Below, piece by piece: positions 5,073-6,229 of a DNA stretch of 6,229 nt. This DNA is from Clostridiales bacterium (GTDB lineage: Bacteria; Bacillota_A; Clostridia; Oscillospirales; Oscillospiraceae), in contig DXUR01000169.1 of assembly GCA_019417795.1 (NCBI GenBank), forward strand, positions 1 to 6,229. The letters run 5' to 3'. Below the pieces are notes generated by a model. That model saw nothing but the letters and a program-made list of their open reading frames with translations. It was not told where the DNA came from and searched no databases. The position numbers were made by a program, and so were the translations under genes. The first letter of the stretch is position 1. Every line of letters begins with the position of its first letter.

Positions 5073-6229
5073 AACCAAGGAGGAGGCTTGGTCGCAGACC
5101 GCCCACGCCCCTGACGGGGAACAGCCCGGGCCGGAGGCTTCCGACACTTCGGGACAAAGTGTCCCGAAGTCCAAGTTCCGCAAAAAGAGCCAGCAGGAAC
5201 AGGCTGCGGCGGCAAAGCTCCACATGGAGTCCCAAGGCGAAAAACTGGAACAGGCCCGGGAGAAGCTGGCAAAGCAAAAGCCGCCGAAAAAGCCCGGCCC
5301 GGTAAAACGCATAGGCCGTGTTGCCAGCGGTTCCGTTCACAGCTTCGTGCATGGCAAGATTTTTGAAGTGGAACAGGAAAATGTCGGCACGGAAGGCGCA
5401 CACCGTTCTGAGCTTGTGGGAGAAACCGCGCTGCGGCATGGCTCCCGCTTTGTGCGCCGTAAAGTCCGGGAACATCCGGCAAAAGTGGTACGCAAGGCCG
5501 AGGCCCGCTATACCAAGTACACGGCGGACTACCATTTTCACACCGCCGCACAGGAGCACCCGGAGCTGACGAAAAATGCCCTTACCCGCTACTGGCAAAA
5601 GCAACGGCTTCGCAGGCAATACCGCAAGCAGGCAAAGGAGGCTGCAAAGCAGGGCGCGGCTGCGGCTGGGAAAACTGCCACAGCCACAGAACGCCTGACC
5701 GCCCGGGCAGTGGAATTTGTCAAAAGTCATCCCGCAGGTGCCGTGGTTGCGGTGCTCTGTGTGTTACTCCTGTTTGCTATGCAGTCCTGTTCCTCTACCA
5801 TGCTTATGCTGGGGAACGCCGGGGCCGGTGCATTAGGGGCCAGCACCTATCCTTGCGAGGATCGGGATATGCTGGCCGCCGAAGCTGCCTACTGTGCGCT
5901 GGAAGATGATTTGCAGCATTATCTGGACACCTATGAAAGCACCCATGACTATGACGAATACCACTTCGATCTGGACGAAATCGAACATGACCCCTATGTG
6001 CTGCTTTCTCTTTTGTGTGCGCTCCATGAGGGACAATGGACAATAGATGAGGTACAGGGAACGCTGCAAATGTTGTTTGATCGCCAGTACATTCTCACGG
6101 AGGATGTGGTGGTGGAAACCCGGTATCGCACAGAAACCGACACATGGACGGACGAGGACGGCAACTCCCATACAGACACCTATCAGGTGCCTTACGATTA
6201 TTACATCTGTACGGTCACGTTGGAAAACT
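5053..6229 (+). CDS. CD1108-like mobile element membrane protein, N-terminal part (partial)
   Basis: One uninterrupted frame runs from ATG 5053 to the right edge, giving 392 residues without a stop. GGAGG at 5039-5043 lies 9 bases before the ATG. Residues 1-226 are very rich in Lys, Arg, Ala, Gln and Glu, with helical stretches such as KSQQEQAAAAKLHMESQG, and are probably cytoplasmic. One membrane segment follows at about 228-244 (AGAVVAVLCVLLLFAMQ), then a weaker hydrophobic stretch to about 264. The rest is an acidic, presumably external region with YCALEDDLQHYLDTYES and DRQYILTEDVVVETRYRTET. In related elements the gene after virB4 encodes CD1108-type proteins, which carry a cell-wall hydrolase (NlpC/P60-like) at the C-terminus and open the wall for the channel. 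That domain would lie beyond the window, so wall hydrolysis is inferred from context only. The N-terminal linker carries palindrome copy 3. Confidence 0.78.
   Translation, partial: MKRKTNKTKEEAWSQTAHAPDGEQPGPEASDTSGQSVPKSKFRKKSQQEQAAAAKLHMESQGEKLEQAREKLAKQKPPKKPGPVKRIGRVASGSVHSFVHGKIFEVEQENVGTEGAHRSELVGETALRHGSRFVRRKVREHPAKVVRKAEARYTKYTADYHFHTAAQEHPELTKNALTRYWQKQRLRRQYRKQAKEAAKQGAAAAGKTATATERLTARAVEFVKSHPAGAVVAVLCVLLLFAMQSCSSTMLMLGNAGAGALGASTYPCEDRDMLAAEAAYCALEDDLQHYLDTYESTHDYDEYHFDLDEIEHDPYVLLSLLCALHEGQWTIDEVQGTLQMLFDRQYILTEDVVVETRYRTETDTWTDEDGNSHTDTYQVPYDYYICTVTLEN
5074..5092 (+). other. Small hairpin with GAGGAGG in the loop
   Basis: ACCAAG (5074-5079) and CTTGGT (5087-5092) are perfect inverse complements around the loop GAGGAGG. 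It lies one base after the virB4 stop and 21 bases into the next gene. The loop resembles a ribosome binding site, but no start codon of the CD1108-like frame follows it at a suitable distance. TTG 5088 is in another frame that closes within nine codons. Its function is unknown and it may be incidental. Confidence 0.4.
5146..5170. repeat. 25-base palindromic repeat, copy 3 (perfect)
   Basis: Left arm ACTTCGGGACA, centre AAG and right arm TGTCCCGAAGT are a perfect 11-base inverted repeat, the best of the three copies. It lies 93 bases after the ATG of the CD1108-like gene, in its charged, low-complexity N-terminal linker. It encodes TSGQSVPK, in the same frame as copy 1. No T-run follows, so termination is unlikely. 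Confidence 0.9.

Noticed and set aside
5318..5569. Plus-strand frame of 83 codons inside the CD1108-like gene
   Set aside because: It is a shifted-frame shadow of a frame that is continuous from 5053 to the window end.
4485..5730. Minus-strand frames of 275 and 233 codons opposite virB4 and the CD1108-like gene
   Set aside because: They are Cys-, Phe- and Leu-rich shadow translations without motifs, opposite a strongly supported ATPase and a continuous sense frame.

Overview
The window is a 6.2 kb piece of the conjugation (type IV secretion) operon of an integrative and conjugative element of the Tn1549 / Clostridioides difficile CTn2-CTn4 kind. The host is probably a gut Firmicute of class Clostridia. 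The support is the gene order VirB6-like, PrgI (VirB3-like), VirB4 ATPase, then a CD1108-type membrane protein, together with strong AAAGGAG/AGGAGG ribosome binding sites, moderately high GC and tightly overlapping genes. No species can be named from the sequence. All genes lie on the + strand, and no gap exceeds about 15 bases, so this looks like the interior of one polycistronic transcript. I see no promoter, terminator, integrase, relaxase, RNA gene or CRISPR array.

Layout: the C-terminal end of a VirB6/TrbL-like membrane protein (2-274); a SpoVG-domain protein with a long N-terminal extension (290-1021); a beta-class DPPY amino-methyltransferase (1011-1790); an MT-A70/DPPW adenine methyltransferase with no ordinary start codon (1793-2362); PrgI (2366-2755); a full-length VirB4 ATPase starting at TTG (2712-5072); and the N-terminal part of a CD1108-like single-pass membrane protein that runs off the end (5053-6229). 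In related elements the VirB6, PrgI, VirB4 and CD1108 genes form the core of the mating channel. Here a SpoVG plus two-methyltransferase cassette sits between the VirB6 and PrgI genes. A reasonable inference is that the methyltransferases modify the element's DNA, for example to survive restriction in a new host, but the window does not prove this.

The most unusual signal is a 25-base palindrome (11-base arms, 3-base centre) present three times, at 1026-1050, 2322-2346 and 5146-5170. Each copy lies inside coding sequence close to a gene junction, in a non-conserved protein tail or linker. The copies are read in two different reading frames, and the pairing arms are better conserved than the centre in one copy. 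This points to selection or spread at the DNA or RNA level rather than the protein level. Other points of interest are the apparent ATC/ATT start of the MT-A70 gene, an A8 tract in the prgI/virB4 overlap, and a small hairpin that displays GAGGAGG just after the virB4 stop.
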